Shown here in pieces: positions 11,835 to 25,467 of a stretch of DNA of 58,000 nucleotides (its first letter is position 1; each line of letters opens with the position of its first letter). Made by a program: the position numbers and the translations under genes. The notes under the pieces were generated by a model, which saw only the letters and a program-made list of their open reading frames with translations, had not been told where the DNA came from and did not search any database. Source of the DNA: Adiantum capillus-veneris (lineage: Eukaryota > Streptophyta > Polypodiopsida > Polypodiales > Pteridaceae); assembly GCA_014529385.2 (NCBI GenBank), contig CM043963.1, forward strand, positions 111,508,912-111,566,911. Reading direction: 5' to 3'.

Positions 11835-14197
11835 TCAACCCATAAAAGTGTACCACCCAGTCATGCTTTCACCCTTCTCTAAATCATGCATAAACACATA
11901 CTCCTCCCCATCCACCACTACCACTGAGAAGAAGCAACTGATTTCTACCTTTGGGATAGCCACTTCCATCAATGGTAGTGGCACTGGAGTGTCACTAGGG
12001 CCAACCACAATGATGGATTTCTCAACCACTTCCTCAAGCCCCCTAGGGTACTCGAGCCGAAGTGTCTTTCCTTCCACTACAAGGTTCATGAAAATAACCT
12101 CCTACTCCTATTGTCCTTGATAAAGGACCCAACCTGAAGGTGTGGTAAGCGGAGCTCCTCCAAATCAGGTTCCTCGCTCACCAAGAAGATAAATGTTGCT
12201 AGCCAAGAAAGGTACTCCACCCCCAACTTGCGCTTCTTGAGCGCTGACACCCCTGGGGCTTGCTCGTCTAAGAAATGGTCTACATCGGTGACAATTTCTT
12301 GGAATCAGATGCAACCGCTTGGAGAATGGGCGATCACCTTTGTGTATGTAGCCCAAAAGATTGCAAGGCACCCAGATCCCTGCATGTGGGGAGATAGATA
12401 CATAACATTTTATGATGTGCTCCTCCATGAACGCATAAATCTCGGCAAATACATCCATGTGAAGGGCAATTGTGGTGTCAAGGTCAGGGAGACGAGTAAA
12501 AAGGGTGTGGGTGTCCAACTTCCCTTTATATTTGGTGTCCTCGAGGAAGAGGATGAAGTGTGACAAAGGGGTGCATGTGGGTGCAGATGCAGAGGCTGTG
12601 GAAGTGTCCATGTCTAGCCTGGGGTGTAGATAGAGAGTGCAGGAGCTCAAAAGTTGCAAAAGTGAAAAAAGTGAATGGGTTATGTGGCCCCCCTTTTATA
12701 ATGGTCCCTTTTTTGAAGACACTAAAAAAAAGAGGCACTTTCACCAAAAAATGATCTCTCATCTCAATGCGAAAAATTATATTCAAAGACATGATTTGCT
12801 GAAGAAAATCATGTTGATTACATCGGGAATCGTTTTCAAAATTGCAAGAGTTACAAAGTTATAAGAGCGATAGCATAGTTCCATCCATCCCCCAGTCCTC
12901 CTCGACCTTCAATTTGTCTTCCATTCTCTTCCCAATCTACGGACATTCATTAGTATAAGCATCCAATGATCCACAAACTATGATGTATTGAAAATGTGGT
13001 GGAAGGATTCTCACCTTATGACCTTGTAAACGAAATTGTGCTTGTTGAAGGGCCTCAAAACCCATAATAACAAAATGTTCTAGCACATTACTAAGAGTCC
13101 AATGCTTGTTTACTTGGACTGCCTCCAAAGCATCGTTGGGCATCTTCAGTGCAATGTCAAAGCTTGCAATAGCGCCGTCTACACTCTGTAAGGGGGAGTC
13201 CACACTCCAAGCTTGCACATCCAACGATCATAGTGGAATCGTATGTACAAGAAGGTGCATGATTTCAAATAGCGCATTTCAATACCTGAAGCTCCAACCT
13301 TACAACGGTAGCGGTCCCCATTGTGCATGCCCTCCACAAAACCCCAGTCCTCTTCTAAAAGCCTTCCTAATTCCTCATAATGCACATCTTTACATACAAG
13401 CATTATGGTAGTCTCCACAAATCCAAACTCTTTAAAAATGTGCACAAAACAGTGAATAGGCAAACACCAACTCAAGCCCACAGACCTAGAAGCTTAGAGT
13501 ATTTCAAAGAGTTTTGGACACCTATTATCATCTTTTACTTAAGATGCTACCGACCACAAATCTGGCACCGGCCACTCCATACTTAATGAGGAAGTGACTT
13601 TGATGGGTTCAAACGTTCCAAACTCTTATGTAGAAGTAGGCACAATATAGGAGTGAGAATAGAAGAAAATCCTTCTTTGAACGAGTTTGGTTGGTCAAAT
13701 ATGTGCGAACATTGTTGCTCCAATATCCGCATGTATACCATTGAATGTGCCAGAGAGACTATGTAGTGGTTGCTCCTCTACCAATGTGGATGAAAATATG
13801 ACTATAAATGCATGGCAAATCTTAAGTATGAATCCATAATAACATTACACTGTGATTTCACACCTAGCTTTATATTCTCAAAACATGTACTTACAATGTG
13901 TTGGAAATCGAGGTGGTTATTGCAATTGCATGCTTGACATTGACAAAACATGTTGCACAATGGCTACGGTCTCCTTGTCTTTGCAGTTCTTGAAGCCAAG
14001 GAGCTTTCCTTTCCAATGATGATCCAAGTTTGCACGATTCCGCACAGATGAGTGCCAATAGCAGATGGTTGCATGTATACCCAACCACCTTTGATGAACT
14101 CTTGTGGCACCCACTCATCATCTATACCTCTAGTGTTGTGGCATAAAAGTGATGTGACCTCATCGTTTGGTGGCCTTTGCGAAGTAGAGCTGGCCAT
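11835..14197 (-). pseudogene. Unrecognised minus-strand coding fragments, possibly one multi-exon gene
   Basis: I do not recognise the product. Successive minus-strand pieces look coding: 14,197 down to about 13,900, starting MASSTSQRPPNDEV in a fair initiation context (ACCATGGCC); 13,481-13,290 (HCFVHIFKEFGFVETT, then LLEEDWGFVEG); 13,224-12,940 (ALEAVQVNKHWTLSNV); 12,620-12,165 (KLDTHTLFTRLPDLDTTIAL); and 12,089-11,835 (MNLVVEGKTLRLEYPRGLEE). Donor-like GTAAGT or GTATTG sites follow some pieces, but I could not build one continuous model. The predicted leader upstream of 14,197 is CT-rich and contains a 39-bp tandem duplication. It could be a transposon gene or a captured host gene. Confidence 0.3.
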
Positions 14198-14271
14198 GGT
14201 TGAACAAAAAAAATTAGGAGGAGGAGCAGGACCTTGCTTGTTGCTACAATGTAGGTGGGATAAAGTGATAA

Positions 14272-14349
14272 GAGAAGGTGGTTAACCCTTGCTTGGTGTG
14301 GCAATGGAAGGAGAAGGTGGATAACCCTTGCTTGGTGTGGCAATGGAAG
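14272..14349. repeat. 39-bp tandem duplication
   Basis: Two copies of a 39-base unit (14,272-14,310 and 14,311-14,349) containing CCCTTGCTTGGTGTGGCAAT, differing at one or two bases. It sits just upstream, in minus-strand sense, of the first unrecognised coding fragment. Confidence 0.75.
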
Positions 14350-14924
14350 GTGGTAGGGGAGGAGAGAGAAGCTTCCTTGCTGCAGTAATGGCGTGGTGTA
14401 GAGAGAGAGTGTTGGAGTAGAGGATGAGTGTGATGGTTGCAACCAAGGAGGGGTTGGAAAAGGGTTTCTAGAGAGAGAAAATAACTTTTTGCCTAAGGAC
14501 TACTTTTGGGGGGGGGTTCTAGATAGTAAAAAGAGATTTTTTAAAAGTTTTTTTAAAAAATAAATTTTAGGGTTTTTGTGTGCACATTTTGACTTTTTGA
14601 GGTCAAAAAATGGTTTTTTGACCACAAAATAGATTTAGGGGGTTTTAAGAAGATAAGATTTGAGTTTTGAAAATTTTGAAAAAATACAAAATTTTGGGAT
14701 TTTTTCAAAACCAGATAAAAAAGGAGGGAAGTTGGAGGTTCCATATGCCCCCCCCCCCCCCGCCCCCCCCTTCTCACTAGGTAAGAGCCCATTAACAAGT
14801 GTAAGACTACTTTGTCCCCCTACATTTTTGAGGGCATAGAGTGTGTCCACCACCTTCTTCTCATTGGTTGGCCTCTAATTAACCTTAATCCCAAAGGGCC
14901 CATAAAGGGTTCATATTTTTTCTA
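14350..14924. other. Non-coding, homopolymer-rich stretch
   Basis: Contains GA-rich DNA, a run of G near 14,508, A/T-rich sequence with many TTTT runs and a C tract at about 14,748-14,770. No gene seen. It ends where LINE coding sequence begins near 14,925. Confidence 0.5.
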
Positions 14925-17640
14925 ATGTGTTCAGCGTGTTCAAGCAATCCAGCTTGAATACGGACGTTGGTTTATGGGAAAACAACAAGCTAATATAGCA
15001 TGGGCTAAACAAGTGACTTAGAGTCTTACAGTCTTAAGTCAATCATCTACAATGTACTTGGAAGATCAACACAGATTATGTGAAGCTAAAGAAATTATTA
15101 AGCATAATAATGCTCGCAAACTTTGTAAATCACAAGTTCGCGCGAGAGAAAATTCACTTTTGGACAAAGGTTGTTCTTCCAAGAGATTCTTCAAATCTCT
15201 TCACACTCATCGCATAAGAGACTCTACCTGTAGAGTTAAAAAGTATGATGATACTTGGACTTCTTCCAAATCGGATTTAGCTCAAGAAATTGTTTCGCAT
15301 TTTTTGTCATTTTTTATGGCGCCTTCTTCTCCTTCATCGTCCGACTTAGCAGCTCGATCTTGCTTCTTAGATGTGGTTCAGCCTATTATGGATCATCAGC
15401 AAGTTGCAGATTTTGAAGGATGTTTTACTGAGGAGGAATTATTGGATGCATTGAAAGAAATGACAAAAGGAAAATCGCCTAGTTGGGATGGCCTTACGGT
15501 TGAATTTTGTCTACGATTTTGGAAACAGTTAAAAGATATATTGCTTTCAATCATTAATCATGTATGGTGTAATTAAAGTTTTCCTTCCTCTTGGAAACAT
15601 GGTTTGATCAAGTTGCTACCAAAAAGATCATTGGCTGAAAAGTTGATGATTGGAGGCCCAGTTAAATTGATGCCGGTGATTTATAAGTTGGTTTCCAAAA
15701 TGGTTGTCCATCGCGTTAAGGATGTATTACAATAGGTTTTACACCCTAGGCAATATGGTTTTATTCCAAGATGGCAAATTCATGATAATATTGCAACTGT
15801 TTTATTTTCCATTGAATATGCAAAGTACACTCAGCAGGATGTACTTATGTTGCAAGTTGACATTGCTAAAGCCTTTGATACGATTCAATGGGACTTCATT
15901 TCTTAGGTCATGTCAAAACTGGGTTTTGGTCCAAAAATGACAAACATTCTCTATTTGTATTATGTGAAAGCATCTGCTCAATGCCTTTTGGTGGGGGAGG
16001 TTACATTACCATGGAATTTGGGATGCTCTGTCCTCCAAGGTTTCCCTTTGAGTGATTTTCTTTATGTTGTTGCAACTCATGGTTTGTTATTGTATTTAGA
16101 TAAACTTCTTCATGAGGCTACATTGCATGGGTTGCATATACCAGGCAGAGATTCATTCTTGGCTCAGGCATATGCAGATGATTCTTTCTTTACACTTGAG
16201 AATAGTGCTGAGGTTCTCCGCAAGCTGATGGACACTTTTCTTTATTTGGGAAATCATCTGGACTTCATGTTAATTTTCTTAAATCTAAATTGCAGCCTTT
16301 GAAGGCGTGTGGCTGGCATTCTTTTCTTTGGCCGGGTCAAATCATTATGCCTACTGAACTTGTTAGACATTTGGGTTACCCAATAGGCTGGCACGTTTCT
16401 GTAAAACATCTTAGACTGAGGATTGTTCAATCTATTGTTATGGCTTACATTCAGTTCTATCTTCACTTGTATCATTGACAAAAGTGGCTATTTTTAAATT
16501 CATGTCGCGGGCTCTTGATTTATTATGGAAAACTCATCCAAAGCGTAAAGCTTTGCATCTGCTTAAATCAGCTTTGGTTTGTACACCAAAAATGCATGGA
16601 GGTTTGAATATCCTCAATATTCATTATCATGTACTTGCTAGAAAAGCCACTTTATTACTTATGTTTTTTGAACAATCCCAACCATGGGCGCAAATTTTGG
16701 CTTCTATGTGCTCTTCTATGAAAACGCATGCATATGGGAATTGGATTACAGACCATTGGGAAATGGTTATAGAAAAATTTGAAGGTAAAATTTTTAGTTG
16801 TCCGCATTCAACAATGCTGATACACGCCTGGAAGAAAGTTCTTTCACAAGCCCATTGGTCTGCAAGACCTTCTCATTTTGGTACTCTTTTTCCCGAGAAA
16901 GTATACATTGGTTTGCTGTTTTTTCACAGCCTTTGGCATGTTCAGAACCCATAAAGGCTTACAATTTGATGAGAATGGGAGTCAGATGCATCCGAGATGT
17001 GGTTGACAACACAGGTCCTGTTTTGTCGTTCACTATTGCATGCAGGACTCTTAATTTTGGTATGCATCATCGGGATATTTGGCGCAAAACACATCATTTG
17101 CTTGATCCCATTTGGACCAATTCCATCTTTGAATATATCTAACAGACTTGGAGATTCGCAATTGCGTAGTAACTCTCCTGAATATCATTCAGTTCTTTGG
17201 AAAAAATGACATCCAAAAAAGTATATCGTGCTATTCTCCCTCCTCCTTGGATACAGGTTTATGGAAATGTGCTTTGGAGAGTTACTAAATCTCTATTAAA
17301 ATGGTGGAAATCCACACTTCGAAAGCTTTGGAAGAATAAGCGATCGCTTAGGCAATGTTTGTTTCTATGGAGATGCCTTGTTGGAATTTTGCATGTAGGC
17401 AAATTCTTATCTAGAAGAGGGATCATGTCATCTCGTTGCTTGAGATGTTCCTCTCCCATCGAAACAATTCCCCACCTTTTGTGGCAATGTATGGAAACCA
17501 AAGACTTCTTGATAAAGCTTTTTGGTCAACTACGAGCTAGGTTTCTATCGACAATATTTGGCAAATGTTTTTGAATATTTGGACGCCTTTCCATATCCAT
17601 TGCAGGATACTCTACGTTTATGCATTGGGTGAGATTCTAG
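14925..17640 (+). pseudogene. LINE ORF2: reverse transcriptase and zf-RVT region, decayed
   Basis: The frames give a near-complete RT order. Pre-RT: LEYGRWFMGKQQANIAWAKQ, then SSKRFFKSLHTHRI. Fingers: EEELLDALKEMTKGKSPSWD followed by GLTVEF. Next come KLMPVIYKLVSKM, HPRQYGFIP and VDIAKAFDTIQWDFI. Palm: SVLQGFPLSDFLY, then the catalytic AYADDSFF near 16,168. The thumb lies at 16,300-16,950. A C-terminal zf-RVT-like Cys/His cluster (CLRCSSPIETIPHLLWQC) lies at 17,437-17,500. The catalytic YADD is kept, but in-frame stops (for example the TAG in VLQ* near 15,735 and the TAG at 15,904) and frame changes near 15,570, 16,300, 16,480 and 16,950 prevent translation. Confidence 0.85.
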
Positions 17641-17935
17641 TCATTTTGGTCAATTTGGATGAGCAAGAATGTGGCATTCACTAATGCGGCACATTTTGAC
17701 ATTTATGTTTTCTTTCGCCGCTCATTGCAACAGTCTATGTATGACTCTTGCAAGCTACATGATCTGGACGCATCTCATTTGGAGCTTTTTAGTCAGTGTT
17801 TATAGACACTTGGGTTTTGCTTTTCTCTGAACCTTACCCTTGTGTAGAACATAAAGTTGTAGTGTCATCAGTCTTTTGGTGGGTTTTCCTCACTTCTGGG
17901 TTTCCCATTTGTGAAGCAATAACGATTGAATTACC
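14925..17935 (+). mobile_element. LINE-type non-LTR retrotransposon, 3' two-thirds
   Basis: Reverse transcriptase and zinc-knuckle sequence on the plus strand, followed by an untranslated 3' part that runs into a GA tract at 17,938. No poly(A) tail is seen; the GA microsatellite may have grown at the insertion end. The 5' boundary is internal (pre-RT region), as expected for an element split or truncated there. The endonuclease at 1-433 is on the same strand and would supply the missing 5' half. Confidence 0.75.
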
Positions 17936-18484
<549 letters not shown>

Positions 18485-18654
18485 GAGCTTCGGCCGTCAT
18501 CACCACGCAACCGTGACGATTGTAAACACTCATTGTGTAACTCTTCCGGTGTTTCTAAATGCAAGAGTGCCACGTTCTGCATGCGTCCTTGACACAAAAA
18601 TCCAAGCACATACGCCGGCTCCACTCGCGGTTGCAAGAAAAAATGCCTCTGGAT

Positions 18655-18990
18655 TGGGGCACAAGGAGCTTTGGACCAACTCCCATGTAGCAAAAAAATA
18701 TAATATAGCTAGATGTTTGCTAGCTTAAACTAGCAAGAGTGCAAACTAGCAAGTGTGAGAATTTGCTAGATACTAAAGTAGCAAGTCTCTCACCATATAG
18801 TAAGTGACTTACCATATACCAAGTACACATTTCCCACATGGCAAGTATATGGTAAGTCAATGACCACATAGTGAGAAATTGTTAGTTAGTTCTCAACTAG
18901 CAAATTCTCTCAATTGCTAGTTTGCACTCCTAGTTTAATCTAGCAACCATCTAGCTAATTGGACGTCTTATTTGCTACATAACAAATGGT
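18655..18990. mobile_element. MITE-like inverted-repeat element (TAGCAA family, copy 1)
   Basis: The two ends are inverted copies: TTGCTAGCTTAAACTAGCAA with GAGTGCAAACTAGCAA near 18,716-18,752, and the complementary TTGCTAGTTTGCACTCCTAG near 18,915-18,935. The interior has further inverted pairs (ATATAGTAAGTGACTTACCA and its partner). No coding capacity. The outer left end, GGAGCTTTGGACCAA, recurs in inverted orientation at the right end of the element near 30,930-30,950, so the two belong to one family. Confidence 0.65.
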
Positions 18991-19172
18991 AAAAATGTAC
19001 AATCTAGTAATAAATTTAAAAATATCAAGTTGATTTATCATGCTTAGAACTTATAATTAACTTGGAGAGAAAGAGAGAGTGTGTGTGCTCAAAATTAAGA
19101 CTCTATTTAAAAAATAAACAAGCTCAATGAATCAAATTTATATTATCTCCAAAAAATCCATGAATAGCCTTC

Positions 19173-22100
19173 CTAATCAAATCTAATGTTGACATCATTT
19201 AAAGATAGACACCCAATGTTATTGGAATTTATAGACACTATGCCTTCTTTAAATAACCAAGTGACCATATCACTACACATAATTGTAGTGTTAATTTCAC
19301 TTGATTTTCTAAACAAAAAACCCGGCATCTTGCGCATGGTCATATAAGTGGTTTTCAAGAGATGATAAGTCTCTTCCATCGACTTTGCTCCCAACCACTT
19401 CATTATGATCGTCTCTTGGTCAATTTTAGACAATGATTGTGTCTGAAATAAAGTAAGGGATGAATTAAAAAAAAACATAAGAAAATATTTTAACATGATT
19501 TGACAAATGTAGAAAATGTTTATAAAGTACACATCACAAACCTGCTCTTTTGATGGAGAAGATAATTCGTTTGTATCAACAACACTTACATCCTAAATAA
19601 GAAGCCAAATTTTACTACATGCATAGAGCTCAAAATAAGAACTCATCAATGAAGGTAATAAACAAAGAAGATCACCTTGGGCCTCTTCTTCTTTGAAATG
19701 TTACTCTTATCTTCTAATAATTGCGATAATTTTACGCTAAGCTATAAGCAAAAAAATAAACTCCTCAAATGAACTCATTATGATTTGGTTAAGATTATGT
19801 TTTTGAAAAGCATTCAAAATTCTCAAACTACAACCTTTCTCTTGCGTGCACTCTTCCTTCGATCCTCTTCTAATGGTAATGTGTGCATGCCCACCTCCTA
19901 AAAATAGCAAAGAAGTCCACAAAAAAATTTAAAGGCTTTTAAAATGCAATAAACAAAGGAAAGCATATTTAGCATTTTATAAGAAATACCTCAATTTGCT
20001 GGATGGAATGGTCACTTGTAGAAATATTTGATGACTTTTCAAGTAGATGGTCATGAATAAAAGTTTCATACTCCTAATAGGAGTAACACAAGTGTTATAT
20101 TCTATAAGCACAAGTATTAATCATAGTCCATACTTAAAACATAGATTACAACTACTGTATACAAAACACATCTCATTAATATCATGTTCTCCACTTACAT
20201 TTTCCCAAGGTATGTCAGGAATGTACACATTATTTTGATCCTACAAATGCATCAAAGTTAGCACAACATGCCATTTAAAAATTTCAAGTTATTATATGCT
20301 TTATGAACACATATGTTACGTGCAAAACTCTTGGTTGTTCATTTCCATCTCCTAAATTTTCCTCTTCCAAATCTCTCTCAAGCTTTAAATGTTTAAAATA
20401 AACAAAAGTTTTAGATTCAAACATATTTCATATAAATTAAAAAACATAATCTTACTCACAAGCTTTGAAAGAGATCCACATTGATTGATTTCATCCAATT
20501 GTTCATGAATTTCAATTGTCTCAATCACCTTCATATCTTCATTTACAACCTAAAAGCATTGAGATATTAGCCTAGCGTATTTGAGAGAATAAACATATAA
20601 ATTTTCAATGAAATTAGCTTACCAAAGTAGCAGTATATGATGTCGATCCACTAGATTTTCTCTTCTTCCACTTTCGTTTTGCTGCAAGAGACTTGACACA
20701 ATAGTTTTAGATATCTACCTCCTCCCAAATATAGGGCTCTCCATGTACAACTATTGGCTTGATGTTTCCTATGTTTTCCTTGATAATGTTCTATATTCTT
20801 TTCTTCTTTGCTGCATTGTTTCGTAGATCCTTTGTAGGTTCTACATTCTCAAACCACTCCCCCACAAGGCTATGGTTTGCATTCCATACTCTCACTTGGT
20901 CATCACAATGTCTCCGTAAAAACTCTTTTCCATAAAGCTTACTTTTATTTCGATGAGCTAACGGTGGAGCACGGAACAATTGAGCGTACATCATAGATTT
21001 ACGCTCCTCATTGCTAAGCTCATGAGACACATTTCTCTGAGCCTCTGTTTTTGTGGCCCGCCACAAATCTAATATCTTCAAAGCATCATCTCGAGGCTTT
21101 GAGAGCAAACTATCCAACAATGATTGTGGAAAATCAATTATGTACCTGTCCATAAGAAGAAATAAGATGTACTTAAGTAAATAAATGATAGTTACAAGAT
21201 TTAATGTTATTAGTTTAAAATTTCACTTAAAATTTAAGTCTTCATATAGATTTCCACATGACAGGTATAAATTTGATGTGTTATCCATGTTCATTGATCT
21301 TCTTTCGTTTCAAGACAAGCCAATGTTGAGCTAGATAAACACATTCATTCCAGCTTTGCCATGCGTTCCCTTCTACACGAACTATCCATATGTTTGAGTT
21401 TTGCATATCTGTCTTCAAAAATGCAAACCTTGCTTCCTTTTTTGTAGTATCTATTTCTCGCACTACAGCATATTGTGAGGATTGCATGTCTCCATCCTTC
21501 ACAAGTACTTTCACTATGTCATGGAGTTCCAACCACAAAGGAGGATTTCCATAGGATCCCTCCTCAATAAGGTTCTCTCTTGGTTTTAAATCCTTTACCT
21601 CATAAGCAATCAACTTTTGACTTCTAGGTATTTGTAAAGGAACAAACTTGTGGAGTAAAGAGTAAATGGGTCTGATAGAATCCCAATTCAAAGGAAGAGG
21701 ATTATTCTCAAGTACACTCATTGATGTAATCTTATCAATTAATAAATTCTTTGATGTCTCATCACCCACAATGCATTGCTTATAATATTCTCCACCAAAA
21801 AACAACATGTGCTCATTTCTACGTTGCATTGAAAAAATTGTAGTTATTCTTGCCTTCCAATGCCCTCTGCAGTTGCTAAGGTTTTCATTCTGGTCCACCT
21901 TCACAACCACATGGTCCCCAATACCATAGATCTCTCCTCTAAAAAGCACCTTCTTATACATTGTAACGTCATTTATACAAAACGACTGAGACTCAATATG
22001 CCAAAATGACCTAAGATATGTAGCTTCATGTATGCTTGGCTCCCTGAATGTACGTCTCTTCTTTGATATTGCAATCCCTTTTGTTGAGAGATTATCAATA

Positions 22101-25100
22101 CAAGGCCCATGATCTCCATATATCAAGAATTTATTCCAGATGGATCTAGCCTTCCCAATTGAAGAAACAACTAGTAATCCATCTATGTGCCAAGGAACAC
22201 AACTGTTGCAATAAGATCTTCACGGTTCACTTCACAAGATAGACGTAATGAGCCATGGAGTTCTTGAATGAAATGCTCATTGGGTAGTAGCCCATCCTTG
22301 TCTTCTTGGATCACTTGGAATGCTCTTGTAAAAACACTCCTCAAATAGAACTGCACAAAAGTTGCCTCATTGTTAAGGTTATTCGACTTGATGCCACTAT
22401 AAATTTTGACCATTCGTTCAAATATGTAGCACCAAAAGCGATCATGTAGGCCATGCCGCAAGACATCATCTAACAGCTCACCATTTCCTGTAAGTAGGGA
22501 AAATTTCTCATAAGACATGAAAGAATATGAACATTAATTGGAAACATATAATAGACCACACTAGCATATTGGGTCCATATATGCACCAAAAACATGCTCA
22601 AGTGGTGAGGAAGTTGCACCCGCCATGTCATCTTTTCGTACTCACCATGATTGTAAGAGCTTAATCACAACTTCAATACTATGAAGAGACCATCCATGAT
22701 CTCTACTATAGTTGTAAAAGTGGTGTGCTATGTCTATTAACAAAACACCCAATATCTCCATGTCAGAAGGGATGTTCCTTACGGTTCTAAGAACATAGGG
22801 CAAGCACCATTGTATGAACTTTTGATTTTCCTCTGCCTTGAAGCTATCATGATATATGCTAGGATAGTTTGGCCATCGATCGGATCGAATTGATGTAGGC
22901 ACCGGCTTAGAAACCTTTGTCACAGAATCATCAATTTCCTTCTTGAGGCTTGATGAAGCATTCTCCATCAAGTGGGAGATATACTTTTTGAAGACATTTA
23001 GTGATAATGTGTGCATGGCATCATACACTAGGTCAATGGGGACATCAAATCCATAGAGATCATACAACCTCCAAAGGATTGATTGTCCTAAAAGACCAAC
23101 TCTTTTCCAAACTGCTTCTTTCTCTACATTAGTAGAGCAACGTTTGGCTTCATCTAATGCCATAAGCATATCCTGGGTTCTTCTCTTGATGGGCTTGTAT
23201 CGAGATTGTTCCCGATTTCTGTCATAGACATATCTTCTTTCTCTTCTTCTCTCATTTTGTGTTAGGGAGGCTTGGGCCTTGTCTCTCCTACAAAACTCTT
23301 GGCCACCATTCTTGAACATCCCAATTTTACATTAGGCAGGATGATCTCCAGTAACCATCATCACCATGGCACGTAGTTTGCAATCCTTTGTCATCTGTGC
23401 TACTTCACCAAATATCTTGTCAACAGGATAGTCATAGGTCACATCTATACCTTCCAGAAAGAGGGATTCCAGCTCATCTATTAAAGGCTTCAAAAATGTC
23501 CCAAAGACATCTCCACATGTCTTGATTATTTTCTTACAGCTCGATGGGATAAACATTACTGGTAATACACCAATAGAGGAGCACTTTCCAGTATTCAAGA
23601 CCATGATTTCAATAGCTGCACAAATCTTTTGAGTGGTTCGAGAAGTTTGAAAACCATCCCAATGAAGCAACAAGGCAATATTGCGAGGGTCGCCCTGTTT
23701 ACAAGTATATATACAACAATTTAAATGAAAAATATTCATTTGTAAGTACTCTAAACCTTTGTAGTCTATGAAAAAAATAGAAAAAGAAGAGCACACCTGA
23801 CAAAGTACCCTCTCTGAAGACTTCTCTACATTCAGAGCATAGAAATTGATACTTGTTAGTTTCCTCATTCCAAGCATCTTCTAGCATAGGGTGGCTCTTG
23901 CATTTTGGAAATGTTGTGTATACTTTCTTGCAAGAAGGTGTGCTGCAAACTACTGGCATTAATACCATGCTTGCGGGTCCCAGAAGTCTTTAACCTCTTG
24001 GAACTTGGCACCATCCTAGAAGTCCACAATACTTCTCCCGCTTGTCATTGCATCGGAGTCAAGCCATTGTTCCTTGTTACGCCAGATGCTTAATAGTTCA
24101 TGGCAAAAGGTTCTGCTTTGAACATGTAGGTATATCTATGGTCCAATATGAATGTAGTCAAATGAAAGCATCATTCTTCTAGGAGTGTTACAAACCTTGC
24201 ATTTCTCACAACATGCTGCACATCTCTCTTTAGTTTTCTGCAAGAGCGACCATTTGAACATGTACATTCTGGCATTTCCCCAACATAGTTGTCTTCATGA
24301 CTTGGATATAAAATCTCTGGTGCGTGACTTGCAGTAGAAGTACCTATACAGATAGGATGCCGTTGGCTACATACCATGCCAAGTCCCTTGAGCATACCCT
24401 GCATTTGGTCCCAACAAGCAGGCACTTGAATGCCATTAAGATCACCATCGCACATTGGGGATAGCTGCAACAATAACTTTGCCAAACTGCTTTTCAGGCA
24501 ATTGTTGCTTACTCTGAAACCTCCGAAGCCTCCAAACAATAGACGCAACATTTTGTCTTGAACGCCAATAGGTATTTTGTTCTCGTCCCATAAAGCTTGA
24601 AGCTCTAATATTCTTTCAACTAGCTCAGAAACTAGATTGAAATGGCCCTTTGTTCCATCATTCTCAGGGCCATTAGAGTCAACATGAACATTCATGTCAG
24701 TATCACAATCCTCCGTAGTGTGGTCATCCAAATTGTCACTATCATCCATGGCAATATCACAAACTTGGTTAATTTGCGTCATCTGTTCTAGGTTCCCTTG
24801 CATATTTGAAGGAAAAGGGTCTACTTGCACGGTGTTTTGCAATCCAAATCCACTCTTCAGTACATCAAATTTGTGCATGATTGCTTGATGTCTATAAAAG
24901 GTTGATAGATGAACATGTCGTCCACCTTGATAGTACGCTTTGCAAGTACAAAAAGCAGTTTTGTTGGTCGCATTTTGGGTACCACCCATCGAGTGTACAT
25001 TTGCTTCTATGCCGCCTTGCAAGGGAGTAGTATCTCCCTCATGGCTCTGTATGTGTGTGGGTTGGGTTTTACCAACCTATGGTTGAACTTTTCCTAAAGA

Positions 25101-25223
25101 GTCCTGAACTTGATGATTGTAAAAGGTTCTCCTTGTTACGAACTCCCATCCCACACTTGAGTGCTTGCATTTGTAATTGCATTGACACTTATGGGTCTCC
25201 ATACTACCTACTGTTGTAGCCAT
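19173..25223 (-). pseudogene. Divergent CACTA-related transposase gene, many exons
   Basis: Minus strand, from an ATG at 25,221-25,223 to a stop at 19,173. The N-terminus has two Cys/His blocks (HKCQCNYKCK...FYNHQ and FCTCKAYYQGGRHVHLSTF, then YRHQ). A second zinc-binding block (CSTPSCKKVYTTFPKCKSH) lies near 23,900. The core reads FGTFLKPLIDELESLFLEGI, then MMVTGDHPA, then FKNGGQEFCRRDKAQ (23,540-23,290), and GQSILWRLYDLYGFDVPIDL (about 23,060), as in CACTA-type transposases. 22,126-21,281 has a domain with GDHVVVKVD, HWKARI and FFGGEYYK, perhaps BAH-like. 20,700-19,173 is a chain of short charged exons with good GT-AG sites (for example WEN|GTAAGT near 20,200 and TTTCAG|ACACAATC at 19,443). 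I see stops near 25,077 and 24,020, so this copy is probably dead, yet splice sites and most frames are well kept. Element termini were not found. Confidence 0.65.
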
Positions 25224-25467
25224 CCTTGCCTAAAATCATAGCGTTGAATAATTAGATTTTTCTTGATTGAAAATGTTTAAATTACTCAATGGTTTACATG
25301 AAAAGGCGCTTCCAATCCAAGATACAAAGAGAGACTAACCCATTTCATTAAAAAAAAATCTATATCCATGAAAACGGTTAGCACATCTATCCAATGAAAG
25401 ATACACAAATATAAAAAGGCACAAAATACTTTAACTTCACAAAAATTTGTTGATTTCATAAAAACAT

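Noticed and set aside
17848-17860. GTTGTAGTG as the 3' end of the 624 CACTA element
   Set aside because: No ATATCGACG subterminal repeats nearby and flanking bases do not match the 624 flank; it lies in LINE 3' sequence.
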